A stretch of 17,823 bases of DNA from DATJFQ01 sp035495555 (GCA_035495555.1 DATJFQ010000075.1:1-17823); one strand, 5' to 3'. Shown: positions 7,597-14,376, counted from the first letter of the stretch. A program made the numbers and translations. Notes: generated by a model not told the origin, from the sequence alone.

Positions 7597-8340
7597 CTAA
7601 TGAGCGATATCGAACCCGCTCTCCTCGAGTTCCCGCTCGCCCTTCTTGCTGCCGTCTTCCTCGACGACGCGGCCGTCGAAGAGATGGATTGAACGGTCGG
7701 CGTGCCGCGCGTAGCGGGGGTCGTGCGTGACCATGCAGATCGTCGCCCCCTCGCGATGCAGCTCGCGGAGCAGTTCCATGACTGCTTCGCCGTTCTTGGA
7801 GTCGAGGTTCCCGGTCGGCTCGTCGGCGAGCAGAATGGACGGGGAGCCGGCGACGGCGCGGGCCACCGCGACGCGCTGCTGCTGACCGCCCGAGAGTTGG
7901 CTGGGCAGGTGCTTGGCGCGGTGCGCCATGCCGACCTTCTCGAGCGCGGCCATCACCCGCTCTTTGCGCTCCGCCGACTTCATGCCGCGGTAGGTGAGCG
8001 GCAGCTCGACGTTCTCGTACACGTTGAGATCGCCAATCAGATTGAAGCTCTGGAAGATGAACCCGATTTCGCGATTGCGGACGCGCGCGCGCTCGGAGAG
8101 CGGCAGGTCGGCGACTTCCTTGCCGTTCAGCATGTAGCGGCCTTCCGTCGGGGAATCGAGCAGGCCGAGGATCGACAGCAGCGTCGACTTGCCGCAGCCC
8201 GACGGACCGGCAATCGCGATGTATTCACCGCTCTTGATCTCCAGGTGAATGCCGGCGAGCGCGTGTGTCTCCACTTCGTCGGTGTAGAAGACCTTGGTGA
8301 CGCCCTGGAGGTGAATCAGCGGTTGCGCGGACGTGTTCAT
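7597..8340 (-). CDS. ABC transporter ATP-binding protein (MacB/LolD type)
   Basis: A 247-residue cytoplasmic ATPase that should power the neighbouring permease. All nucleotide-binding motifs are intact: Walker A GPSGCGKST (45-53), Q-loop Gln97 in FIFQSFNLI, signature LSGGQ (149-153), Walker B ILLADEP (169-175), D-loop GNLDS (177-181) and switch His206 in VTHD. The sequence style (TEGRYMLNGKEV, QSFNLIGDLNVYENVELPL) places it with the LolD/MacB/FtsE group, whose members work with FtsX-fold permeases by moving periplasmic domains rather than carrying substrate through the membrane. It follows the fusion-protein gene by 80 bp containing a heptamer array and has its own good ribosome binding site. 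It precedes the permease by 130 bp holding a long hairpin. Confidence 0.96.
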   Translation of the reverse strand: MNTSAQPLIHLQGVTKVFYTDEVETHALAGIHLEIKSGEYIAIAGPSGCGKSTLLSILGLLDSPTEGRYMLNGKEVADLPLSERARVRNREIGFIFQSFNLIGDLNVYENVELPLTYRGMKSAERKERVMAALEKVGMAHRAKHLPSQLSGGQQQRVAVARAVAGSPSILLADEPTGNLDSKNGEAVMELLRELHREGATICMVTHDPRYARHADRSIHLFDGRVVEEDGSKKGERELEESGFDIAH

Positions 8341-8345
8341 CGTAG

Positions 8346-8350
8346 CTCCT
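8346..8350 (-). promoter_or_regulatory. Ribosome binding site of the ABC ATPase gene
   Basis: On the minus strand AGGAG lies 5 nt before the ATG at 8338-8340. It fixes the start and is one of the few clear Shine-Dalgarno sequences in the operon. Confidence 0.75.
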
Positions 8351-8371
8351 TCGAGATAAGCGACCCGGTCG

Positions 8372-8413
8372 CCAGTAACCAGTGGCCAGTTGGCAGCAGC
8401 CAGTTGGCAGTGC
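8372..8413. repeat. Heptamer array C (CCAGTTG type)
   Basis: Six 7-base units in perfect register on the plus strand: ccagtaa, ccagtgg, ccagttg, gcagcag, ccagttg and gcagtgc. The array begins 7 bp downstream of the stop codon of the minus-strand fusion-protein gene and occupies about half of the 80-bp spacer before the ATPase gene. In the direction of transcription the units are caactgg and related forms. Confidence 0.72.
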
Positions 8414-8420
8414 GTCAGCC

Positions 8421-9677
8421 TCAGCCCTTCAATTGCACGCGGTCGAATGCGTCGTACTGCGACATGTCGGACAGGATTACCTGATCGCCAGGCTTCAGAC
8501 CGTCGAGCACCTGGATCTGGTTGACCGACGCGCGACCCAGTTTCACCTTCGTCGCCACCGCCTCGCCGTTCGGCTGCAGCTTGAAGATGCTGACCGTGCT
8601 GTTCTCCTGGCCGAACGCCGGCCGGCCGACGATGACGACGTCCTTCAGTTCATCGAGTCGAATCGTACCGTCGACGCTCAGATCCGGACGGGCTCCCGGC
8701 GGAAGCGGTTCGTCCATGATCACGTCGACGCCGACGGTCCCGCCGTTCGAAGCCGGGTCGATGCGTGAGACGTGGCCTTTGACGATTCCGTTGCGTGTGT
8801 CGATCTCCGCCGGCTGACCGATGCGGATGTCCTTCGTCTGCGTTTCCGCGATCCGCAGTTCCGCCTTGAGGTCGTTGGGATTCGCCACGCGCGCCAGGTT
8901 GGTGCCGGGGGCCACCTGTGCGCCGACTTCAACCGGCACCTGCTGGAGGATGCCTGCCATGCCAGCCTTCACTTTGAGGTCCCCGAGCTGCTGGCGCTTC
9001 AGATCCCAGGCGGCTTTCTTCTGATTGACGTCGGCTTCCTGCGGTGCGACCTGCGACTGGATGCCGTCACGCGCGATCACCAGCCGTTTCTGCGCGAGGT
9101 CCAGACGATTTTTGAGTTCGGCCGCCGCGCTCTGTTTCTGTTTCAACTGGATGTCGGAGACGAGCCCGTCCTTCGCAAGCTTCTCATTCGCTTCAAGATC
9201 CAGGGCGGCCTGCTTGTAGCTGGCTTCGATGTTCGCGGTGTCGGCTTCCTGGCTGAGAAGGCCCGTTTGCAGTTCCGCCTTGCGATTGACATAGGCCGCC
9301 TGAGCGGACTGATACTCGAGCTCCGCTTCGCGCACTTGCTGCTCGAGCTCAGGGTTGGTCAGTTCGAGAATGACGCTGTCGGCTTTGACCTGCGCTCCTG
9401 GGCGCAGCACGATTTTCTCGACACGTCCCTGCGTCATCGCCGGAATCCAGCGGATGTCCTCGGGCGTCAGGGTGCCCGACCCCCGTACCTGCACGACGAG
9501 ATTGCCCTGCTTCACCGCATCAATCCAGACGACCGCGCGATCGACGGTCGGGGCGGCAGGCTTCAGGCGCGAGACCGCGACCGAGATGAGAACGATGGCC
9601 AGCAAAGTTGCGCTGCCCCAGAGAATTCTGCGGATGCGCTTCCTCTTGGCCTGAGACGGACGTGCGATATCAACCAT
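8421..9677 (-). CDS. HlyD/MacA-like membrane fusion protein
   Basis: A 418-residue periplasmic adaptor anchored in the inner membrane, expected to link the ABC permease to an outer-membrane channel. A basic N-terminus (KRKRIRR) is followed by one membrane anchor at about 18-36. Two half-lipoyl segments (about 85-107 and 235-265, with LRPGAQVKADSVILEL and VEVGAQVAPGTNL) flank a long coiled-coil hairpin (about 108-232, rich in Ala, Gln, Glu and Lys). A beta-barrel domain (about 268-340) and a membrane-proximal domain (about 345-418, ending GLKPGDQVILSDMSQYDAFDRV) follow. This order is standard for MacA/CzcB-like adaptors. It is the first gene of the minus-strand operon, preceded by a ribosome binding site and a sigma-54-type promoter. 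No outer-membrane factor (TolC-like) gene is in the window, so the pump would borrow one. Confidence 0.93.
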   Translation of the reverse strand: MVDIARPSQAKRKRIRRILWGSATLLAIVLISVAVSRLKPAAPTVDRAVVWIDAVKQGNLVVQVRGSGTLTPEDIRWIPAMTQGRVEKIVLRPGAQVKADSVILELTNPELEQQVREAELEYQSAQAAYVNRKAELQTGLLSQEADTANIEASYKQAALDLEANEKLAKDGLVSDIQLKQKQSAAAELKNRLDLAQKRLVIARDGIQSQVAPQEADVNQKKAAWDLKRQQLGDLKVKAGMAGILQQVPVEVGAQVAPGTNLARVANPNDLKAELRIAETQTKDIRIGQPAEIDTRNGIVKGHVSRIDPASNGGTVGVDVIMDEPLPPGARPDLSVDGTIRLDELKDVVIVGRPAFGQENSTVSIFKLQPNGEAVATKVKLGRASVNQIQVLDGLKPGDQVILSDMSQYDAFDRVQLKG

Positions 9678-9683
9678 TGAATG

Positions 9684-9688
9684 CCTCT
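9684..9688 (-). promoter_or_regulatory. Ribosome binding site of the fusion-protein gene
   Basis: On the minus strand AGAGG lies 6 nt before the ATG at 9675-9677 and supports that start. Confidence 0.65.
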
Positions 9689-9727
9689 GCTGGGACCGGT
9701 AGAGACAGAACCGGCCACAACAGGTAT

Positions 9728-9743
9728 CGCCAACCTCGTGCCA
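9728..9743 (-). promoter_or_regulatory. Sigma-54 (-24/-12) promoter of the efflux/sensor operon
   Basis: Minus-strand sequence TGGCACGAGGTTGGCG compared with the sigma-54 consensus TGGCACGrNNNTTGCW. The whole -24 element (TGGCACG plus a purine) matches, and the -12 element keeps T and the invariant GC, with one T to G change and a G at the last position. GG and GC are in the required spacing. Transcription would start near 9717, giving a leader of about 40 nt before the ATG with its ribosome binding site. The operon encodes a sigma-54 activator, which makes autoregulation likely. The match is seen; its use is inferred. Confidence 0.68.
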
Positions 9744-9902
9744 TGCATCTCACCCCAGGTAAACCTTATAAACACTGGACTTACTGACAGCGCGATCGAT
9801 CGGCTGGACGTCAGGCTGACCGAACGCGGAATCGTGAATCCCGGATCCGAACACTCGTCGCTTCATCCCGTTCAGCTGAGATCTGCCCCCGGCTGGTGCT
9901 AC

Positions 9903-9913
9903 ACCGGGCCGGT
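9903..9913. promoter_or_regulatory. Palindrome, possible upstream activator site
   Basis: The perfect 11-bp dyad accgggccggt sits about 190 bp upstream of the predicted sigma-54 start of the efflux operon, within the distance NtrC-type enhancers use. It is shorter than a typical activator dyad, and GC-rich DNA yields such palindromes by chance, so the call is weak. Confidence 0.22.
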
Positions 9914-9954
9914 ATGGCGTGAGGCGGCGTTCAGGGCAATTGGACGAGAATGGA

Positions 9955-9970
9955 AGGCCAGAGGTTTGCC
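9955..9970 (+). promoter_or_regulatory. Weak sigma-54-like element upstream of the clpP-like gene
   Basis: AGGCCAGAGGTTTGCC keeps the GGC of the -24 box and TTGC of the -12 box with correct spacing, but differs at three other -24 positions and at the last base. Transcription would start near 9981, only about 23 nt before the ATG. Possible but not convincing alone. Confidence 0.27.
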
Positions 9971-10003
9971 ACCTCGGCACAAGGCGTGTAAACCTTGCCT
10001 CGT

Positions 10004-10687
10004 ATGCCTGACTTCACCGATCGCATGCTGAATGAACTCGTGGACGCCGTTCGCGACATGCTGCGCAGGGAGCAGTCGGAGCGGCTGCGCGACATTTATC
10101 TGATAGGTGATATCGAGAAAGACACCGCGAAGGGAGTCATCGAGCGCCTTCGCGAGATGGCCAACGACAGCAAGCGGCCGATCACCCTCTACATCAACAG
10201 CGCCGGCGGCAACGTCACCGACGGCCTGGCCATCCACGACGTCCTCCGGCATCTGGTGACGCTCGGGTACGAGATTACGGTGGTTGTCCAGGGGATGGCC
10301 TACTCGATGGGGTCGATCGTGCTTCAGGCCGCGAGTCCCGGGCGGCGCCTCGCGTATCCGCACTCCTGGATCATGATCCACGAGCCGGCCAAGTGGGCGG
10401 GCTGGCAGTCGACCACGGCCGCGGCGCAGCACCTCGATCGTCTGAAACAGATGCAGAGTCAGATTTACCGTATCCTCGCCGATCGGTCGGGCAAGCCGCT
10501 GCGGCAGATCATCCGCGATACGAAGAGAACCGACTTCTACCTCGATGCGGCAAAGGCTAAAGAGTACGGACTCATCGACGACGTCCTCGGACCCGCAGCG
10601 GCGGAGCCGGAGCCGCTCGCGGCTACAGAGCCCGAAACCGCCACGCCGCGCGATATCGCAGCTCACGCAGACGAGGCGCCTCAATAG
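10004..10687 (+). CDS. clpP: ClpP-like ATP-dependent protease proteolytic subunit
   Basis: A 227-residue serine protease of the ClpP/crotonase fold, expected to form a barrel that degrades proteins fed by a Clp ATPase. The catalytic triad is Ser101 (GMAYSMGS), His126 (IMIHEPA) and Asp177 (aligned with the Asp of E. coli RDRFLSA; here TDFYLDA). The oxyanion region NSAGGNVTDG (65-74) and C-terminal EYGLIDDVL (187-195) are typical. Unlike housekeeping ClpP, it lacks the N-terminal axial-loop segment (RAYDIYSRLL type) and starts with a charged helix (about 6-30). The handle helix differs from the usual sequence, and about 30 residues rich in Ala, Glu and Pro are added at the end. No clpX or clpA is nearby. 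I chose the ATG at 10004; a TTG at 9995 and an ATG at 10025 are alternatives, none with a clear ribosome binding site. Probably an accessory paralogue. Confidence 0.85.
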   Translation: MPDFTDRMLNELVDAVRDMLRREQSERLRDIYLIGDIEKDTAKGVIERLREMANDSKRPITLYINSAGGNVTDGLAIHDVLRHLVTLGYEITVVVQGMAYSMGSIVLQAASPGRRLAYPHSWIMIHEPAKWAGWQSTTAAAQHLDRLKQMQSQIYRILADRSGKPLRQIIRDTKRTDFYLDAAKAKEYGLIDDVLGPAAAEPEPLAATEPETATPRDIAAHADEAPQ

Positions 10688-10693
10688 GAATTT

Positions 10694-10755
10694 CCCAATC
10701 TAACTCCCAATTCCAACTCCCAACTCCCAACTCCCAACCCCCAACTCCCAATTCC
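10694..10755. repeat. Heptamer array D (CAACTCC type)
   Basis: Begins 6 bp after the stop codon of the clpP-like gene. It contains cccaatc (10694-10700), taactcc, caattcc (10708-10714), a 6-base unit, then five units in perfect register: caactcc, caactcc, caacccc, caactcc and caattcc (10721-10755). The unit matches that of array B's left half. On the opposite strand it gives runs such as ggagttg that translate as WELGVGS-like peptides, so open frames across it are artefacts. Confidence 0.82.
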
Positions 10756-10782
10756 AAAGTCTGACCTCCGATCCATCGCACG

Positions 10783-10796
10783 TCGAGTGCACTTGA
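10783..10796. promoter_or_regulatory. Near-palindrome upstream of the hybrid kinase promoter
   Basis: tcgagtgcacttga has a perfect 8-bp core (agtgcact) and pairs 12 of 14 bases. It lies about 50 bp upstream of the sigma-54-like element and overlaps a gagct-tggc-agctc hairpin (10795-10808). It could be an operator, but only on position and symmetry. Confidence 0.22.
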
Positions 10797-10846
10797 GCTT
10801 GGCAGCTCGGAGTTGGAAATGGAGATACCAGAGTCGGTGGTCTGCG

Positions 10847-10862
10847 TGGCCTCGGGATTGCG
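10847..10862 (+). promoter_or_regulatory. Sigma-54-like (-24/-12) promoter of the hybrid kinase/treZ unit
   Basis: TGGCCTCGGGATTGCG matches TGGC of the -24 box, a purine at position 8, and TTGC of the -12 box, with exact spacing. It misses the AC of the -24 box, has C for G at position 7, and has G at the last position. Transcription would start near 10873, about 37 nt before the ATG at 10910, a geometry very like that of the efflux operon promoter. Confidence 0.5.
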
Positions 10863-10909
10863 AGTGTTCCGTTCGTGCGCGTATGCGAACCGGACACGAC
10901 GATCCCAGG

Positions 10910-12448
10910 ATGAGTGCACAGGCAGGACCGTATCCCTTCGCGCGGCTTGCGCCGATCGTTCGTCATTCGCTTCCGATCGTCGTCATCTTTCTCGTCTTCG
11001 CCGCCGCTGACGCGACGGAGGTCGTCGACGACGGCGGCCTTTTTCTCCTGCTGAGTCTGACCGTGCTCGCGACGGCGTGGTTCGCCGGCACCGTCACGGC
11101 GCTCGCCGTGACCGTGTGTGGCGCCGTTTTGGGCGCCGGCGTCGGCGAACGGATTGGCAGCGCTGCCGTTCAACTGCACCTCGCCGTCTTCGTGATCCAG
11201 GGCCTGCTGCTCACCGCACTCGTGGCCGAACTGCGCCGGTCGTGGCGCGCGGCCGAACGGCAGGCCCGGGTTGCCAACGCCGCGCTCGAAGAAGCCGAGT
11301 CGGCCGGCCGGATGAAAGACGAATTCCTCGCGACGATCTCGCACGAACTTCGGACGCCCCTCAACGCGATCCTCGGCTGGGTGTATCTGATTCGCACGGC
11401 GAAGCTCGATCCCGCGACGACGGCGCGCGGGTTCGAGACGATCGAACGCAACGTGCGCATGCAGGCGCAGCTCACATCGGATCTCCTCGACATCTCCAAG
11501 TCGCTGACGGGATCGCTGCGGCTCGAGAGCGAGCCGGTGTCGCTCGACGCGGCGATTGCGGAGGCGGCCGGGCAGGTGGCGTCCGCGGCGTCGGCAAAGG
11601 ACGTGCGCCTGCACGTCGAACGCCCCGCCGTGCCGATCATGGTTCGCGGCGATGCGAACCGGCTGCGTCAGGTGGTCTGGCATTTGCTCGCCAATGCGAT
11701 CAAATTCACGCCACGCGGCGGCCGCATCGATCTTCAGGTGGAAGCCAATGCCCACGCCACGATCACGGTGCGGGATACGGGGCCGGGTATCGACCCGGCG
11801 TTCCTGCCGCGCATCTTCGATCGGTTCACGCAAGCCGATGGATCGCCGACGCGGTCCGCCGGCGGACTTGGCGTCGGGCTGTCACTCGTACGCGAACTCG
11901 TGGAGCGGCATGGTGGAGAGATTACGGCCCGGAACAACGAGGGACGGCCTGGCGCGCAGTTCACGGTGCGGTTGCCACTGCATGACGGCGATCAGCACAG
12001 CCGCGCATCGGCTCACATGCCGGCGATTCCAAACCTCACGACGCTCCACCTGACGGGCGTCCGCGTGCTCATGCTCGACCGGGATCGCGATGCGCGGGAA
12101 CTGTTCAGTGTGGTCCTCCGGCAGCGCGGCGCCGCGGTTCGGATGGCCGCCTCCGTCGACGAAGCGCTCGAGATTCTCGAATCGTGGCGCCCAGACGTGC
12201 TCGTGAGCGATGCCGTGTCGCCCGAACGCGACGCGTACCTCGTCGTCGGGAAGGTGTCGTCGCTCGAATCCGATCGGGGCGGCCGCATTCCCGCGCTGGC
12301 GCTCACGTCGTTCGCGAGAAGCGACGAACACACGCGTCAGTTGCTGTCGGACGCCCACCGCGATCTACCGAAGCCTGTCGAACCCGCCGTGTTGACCGCC
12401 GAGATCGCGCGCCTCGCCGGACGCGAACGCCGCCAGTCGCAGCGTTGA
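10910..12448 (+). CDS. Hybrid sensor histidine kinase with C-terminal receiver
   Basis: A 512-residue membrane kinase from the chosen ATG. The N-terminus has hydrophobic segments at about 21-30, 43-75 (probably two helices) and 85-106 with short loops, reminiscent of KdpD-type four-helix modules, then a short coiled linker. HisKA carries His145 in ATISHELRTPLNAI. The ATPase domain has Asn262 (HLLANAIKFTP), G1 RDTGPGIDP and G2 GGLGVGLSLV. A linker leads to a receiver (about 382-505) with candidate phospho-acceptor Asp434 (LVSDA), Thr466 and Lys488. The acidic pair is altered: Asp390 is followed by Arg391. An earlier in-frame ATG at 10787 would add 41 residues of spacer translation and lies before the predicted promoter, so I reject it. 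treZ starts 3 bp after the stop, so they are probably co-transcribed and the kinase may govern reserve-carbon or osmoprotectant use. There is no separate response regulator nearby. Confidence 0.9.
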   Translation: MSAQAGPYPFARLAPIVRHSLPIVVIFLVFAAADATEVVDDGGLFLLLSLTVLATAWFAGTVTALAVTVCGAVLGAGVGERIGSAAVQLHLAVFVIQGLLLTALVAELRRSWRAAERQARVANAALEEAESAGRMKDEFLATISHELRTPLNAILGWVYLIRTAKLDPATTARGFETIERNVRMQAQLTSDLLDISKSLTGSLRLESEPVSLDAAIAEAAGQVASAASAKDVRLHVERPAVPIMVRGDANRLRQVVWHLLANAIKFTPRGGRIDLQVEANAHATITVRDTGPGIDPAFLPRIFDRFTQADGSPTRSAGGLGVGLSLVRELVERHGGEITARNNEGRPGAQFTVRLPLHDGDQHSRASAHMPAIPNLTTLHLTGVRVLMLDRDRDARELFSVVLRQRGAAVRMAASVDEALEILESWRPDVLVSDAVSPERDAYLVVGKVSSLESDRGGRIPALALTSFARSDEHTRQLLSDAHRDLPKPVEPAVLTAEIARLAGRERRQSQR

Positions 12449-12451
12449 CCC

Positions 12452-14335
12452 ATGATGGAAACGAGCATTCGACGAAAATTCCCGGCCGGGGCGGAGCTGC
12501 GGCCGGATGGCGGCGCACACGTTCGCGTCTGGGCGCCTGCGTGCCGGCGCGTGGACCTCGTGCGCGTCGGGCAGAGCGGGTCCATTCAGATGGCGCAGGA
12601 ACGCGACGGGTACTTCGGCGTCGTCGATCCCGACGGGCAGGCGGGAGGCCGCTACGCGTTTCGCCTCGACGGCGGGGAGCCGCGACCGGATCCCGCCTCG
12701 CGTTTTCAGCCGGACGGGCCGCACGGTCCCAGCGCGTACGTCGACCCGACGGCGTTCGCCTGGACCGATCGCGGATGGCGTGGCGCGACCCCGGTGGGAC
12801 AGGTGATCTACGAAATGCACGTCGGCACGTTTACGCCCGAAGGGACGTGGCGCGCGGCCGCCGGCCAGCTCCCCGAACTGGCGCGCATCGGCATTACGGC
12901 GATCGAGATGATGCCCGTCGCGGAGTTCGCGGGCCGGTTCGGGTGGGGGTACGACGGCGTCGACCTCTACGCGCCGACACATCTCTACGGAACCCCGGAC
13001 GATCTCCGCTTCTTCGTCGATCGGGCGCACGCCGTGGGCGTCGCCGTGATCCTCGATGTGGTCTACAACCATCTCGGACCCGACGGCAACTACCTGAAGG
13101 AATTTTCGCCCGACTACTTCACCGACAAATACGAGAACGACTGGGGCGACTCGATCAACTTCGAGGGGCCGGCAGGCGCTCGCGAATTTTTCGTGCAGAA
13201 CGCCGCGTATTGGATCCACGAGTTCCACTTCGACGGACTGCGTCTCGACGCGACGCAGGACCTGCACGACGCATCGCCGGAGCACGTCATCCGATCCATC
13301 ACGGCGGCGGCGCGTGCGGCCGCGGGCGCGCGATCGATCGTGATCGTTGCCGAGAACGAACCACAGCACACCGTGATCGTGCGCGACCCGGCAACCGGAG
13401 GCTACGGCGCGGATGCGCTGTGGAACGACGACGCCCATCACACGGCCGCCGTCGCGCTGACCGGGAGACGTGAGGCGTATTACCGCGACTACCGGGGATC
13501 GGCCCAGGAGCTGGTCTCGTGCGCGCGGTTCGGGTACCTCTACCAGGGGCAGTATTACTCCTGGCAGAAACAGCGTCGCGGCATGCCGGCGCTCGACCTG
13601 ATGCCGCAGGCGTTCGTCGTGTATCTGGAGAACCACGATCAGATCGCGAACTCCGCGTTCGGCAGACGCCTGCATCAGCTCGCGTCACCATCTCGCCTGC
13701 GCGCCATGACGGCGTGGCTGCTGCTGGGGGCGCAGACACCGATGCTGTTTCAGGGACAGGAATTCTGGTCGTCGAGTCCGTTCCTCTATTTCGCGGATCA
13801 TGGCCCGGATCTCGCGGCGGCGGTGCGCGACGGTCGCCGTGAGTTCCTCGCGCAGTTTCCGAGCGTCGGCGACGAGCGCGTTCAGTCGTTGCTCCCGCCG
13901 CCGTCGGACGAACAGACGTTCAGGCAGTGCACGCTCGATCTGCGCGAGCGCGAAACCCATGCGGAGGCGTATGCGCTCCACTGCGATCTGCTGGCCTTGC
14001 GCCGAGTCGACGCGGTGCTGTCGCACGCGGGCACGTATCGTCCTGAGGGAGCCGTGCTCGGGCCCGGCGCGTTCCTGCTGCGATACATCGATCCGGCGCA
14101 TGGCGATCGTCTGTTGCTGGTCAATCTCGACTGCGATCTCGACGTCACGCCGGCGCCCGAACCGCTGCTGGCGCCGCCGGCAGGGGCGAGATGGACGCTT
14201 GCCTGGAGCAGCGAGTCGCCGCAGTACGGAGGGCAGGGCACGCCGGCGATCGATCTCGAAGGTATGTTCGTTCTGCCGGGTGGCACAGCGCTTCTGTTCA
14301 TTCCCGACCGCACGGCCAGTCGAGGGGAAGCGTAG
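12452..14335 (+). CDS. treZ: Malto-oligosyltrehalose trehalohydrolase
   Basis: A 627-residue GH13 enzyme that releases trehalose from maltooligosyltrehalose, the last step of the TreY/TreZ route from glycogen or maltodextrin. The N-terminal beta-sandwich (about 8-105: AHVRVWAPACRRVDLV, DGYFGVVD) leads to the (beta/alpha)8 barrel with QVIYEMHVGTFTPEGTW (117-133) and GVAVILDVVYNHLGPDGNY (196-214). The catalytic residues are nucleophile Asp266 (DGLRLDA), acid/base Glu301 (IVAENEP) and Asp396 (LENHDQ). Spacing agrees closely with characterised TreZ enzymes. YLYQGQYYSWQKQRRG and HDQIANSAFG are characteristic of TreZ rather than glycogen branching enzyme. The start is the first of two adjacent ATGs, 3 bp after the kinase stop. 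treY is not in the window. Confidence 0.93.
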   Translation: MMETSIRRKFPAGAELRPDGGAHVRVWAPACRRVDLVRVGQSGSIQMAQERDGYFGVVDPDGQAGGRYAFRLDGGEPRPDPASRFQPDGPHGPSAYVDPTAFAWTDRGWRGATPVGQVIYEMHVGTFTPEGTWRAAAGQLPELARIGITAIEMMPVAEFAGRFGWGYDGVDLYAPTHLYGTPDDLRFFVDRAHAVGVAVILDVVYNHLGPDGNYLKEFSPDYFTDKYENDWGDSINFEGPAGAREFFVQNAAYWIHEFHFDGLRLDATQDLHDASPEHVIRSITAAARAAAGARSIVIVAENEPQHTVIVRDPATGGYGADALWNDDAHHTAAVALTGRREAYYRDYRGSAQELVSCARFGYLYQGQYYSWQKQRRGMPALDLMPQAFVVYLENHDQIANSAFGRRLHQLASPSRLRAMTAWLLLGAQTPMLFQGQEFWSSSPFLYFADHGPDLAAAVRDGRREFLAQFPSVGDERVQSLLPPPSDEQTFRQCTLDLRERETHAEAYALHCDLLALRRVDAVLSHAGTYRPEGAVLGPGAFLLRYIDPAHGDRLLLVNLDCDLDVTPAPEPLLAPPAGARWTLAWSSESPQYGGQGTPAIDLEGMFVLPGGTALLFIPDRTASRGEA

Positions 14336-14350
14336 CGCGGAGAGTTGCAG

Positions 14351-14372
14351 CGCGCGCCGTGCCGTGCGCGCG
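14351..14372 (+). promoter_or_regulatory. GC-rich hairpin between treZ and the debranching-enzyme gene
   Basis: cgcgcgc (14351-14357) pairs with gcgcgcg (14366-14372) around an 8-nt loop, followed by only three T. It lies 15 bp after the treZ stop and just before the next gene's ribosome binding site. It could be a weak terminator or attenuator, or could affect translation of the next gene. Confidence 0.35.
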
Positions 14373-14376
14373 TTTC

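Larger units (their letters stand above)
9678..10003. promoter_or_regulatory. Divergent control region between efflux operon and clpP-like gene
   Basis: A 326-bp non-coding region separating the minus-strand operon from the plus-strand protease gene. It contains a strong -24/-12 promoter candidate on the minus strand, a weaker one on the plus strand, the palindrome accgggccggt at 9903-9913, the palindromes cgatcgatcg (about 9792-9801) and tcagctga (9872-9879), and a direct repeat gtaaacctt at 9760-9768 and 9988-9996. An open frame running through it on the plus strand (9681-10031) has no recognisable content and overlaps the protease start, so I treat it as chance. Unlike most other spacers of this length here, it has no heptamer array. 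Confidence 0.6.

Noticed and set aside
9750..9790. Sigma-70 promoter with TATAAG on the minus strand upstream of the efflux operon
   Set aside because: No convincing -35 box at proper spacing; the sigma-54 match is better placed and fits the encoded activator.
9681..10031. 116-codon plus-strand frame through the divergent control region
   Set aside because: No motif, overlaps the clpP-like start and covers both promoter candidates; more likely chance.
10694..10755. CRISPR array
   Set aside because: Units are 7 bases with no unique spacers, and no cas gene is present; the same holds for arrays E and F.
12184..13473. 429-codon frame overlapping the kinase end and treZ on the same strand
   Set aside because: Arg-rich out-of-frame translation; treZ in the real frame has all catalytic residues.
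12365..13675. 436-codon minus-strand frame opposite treZ
   Set aside because: Antisense shadow without motifs; treZ is clearly coding on the plus strand.
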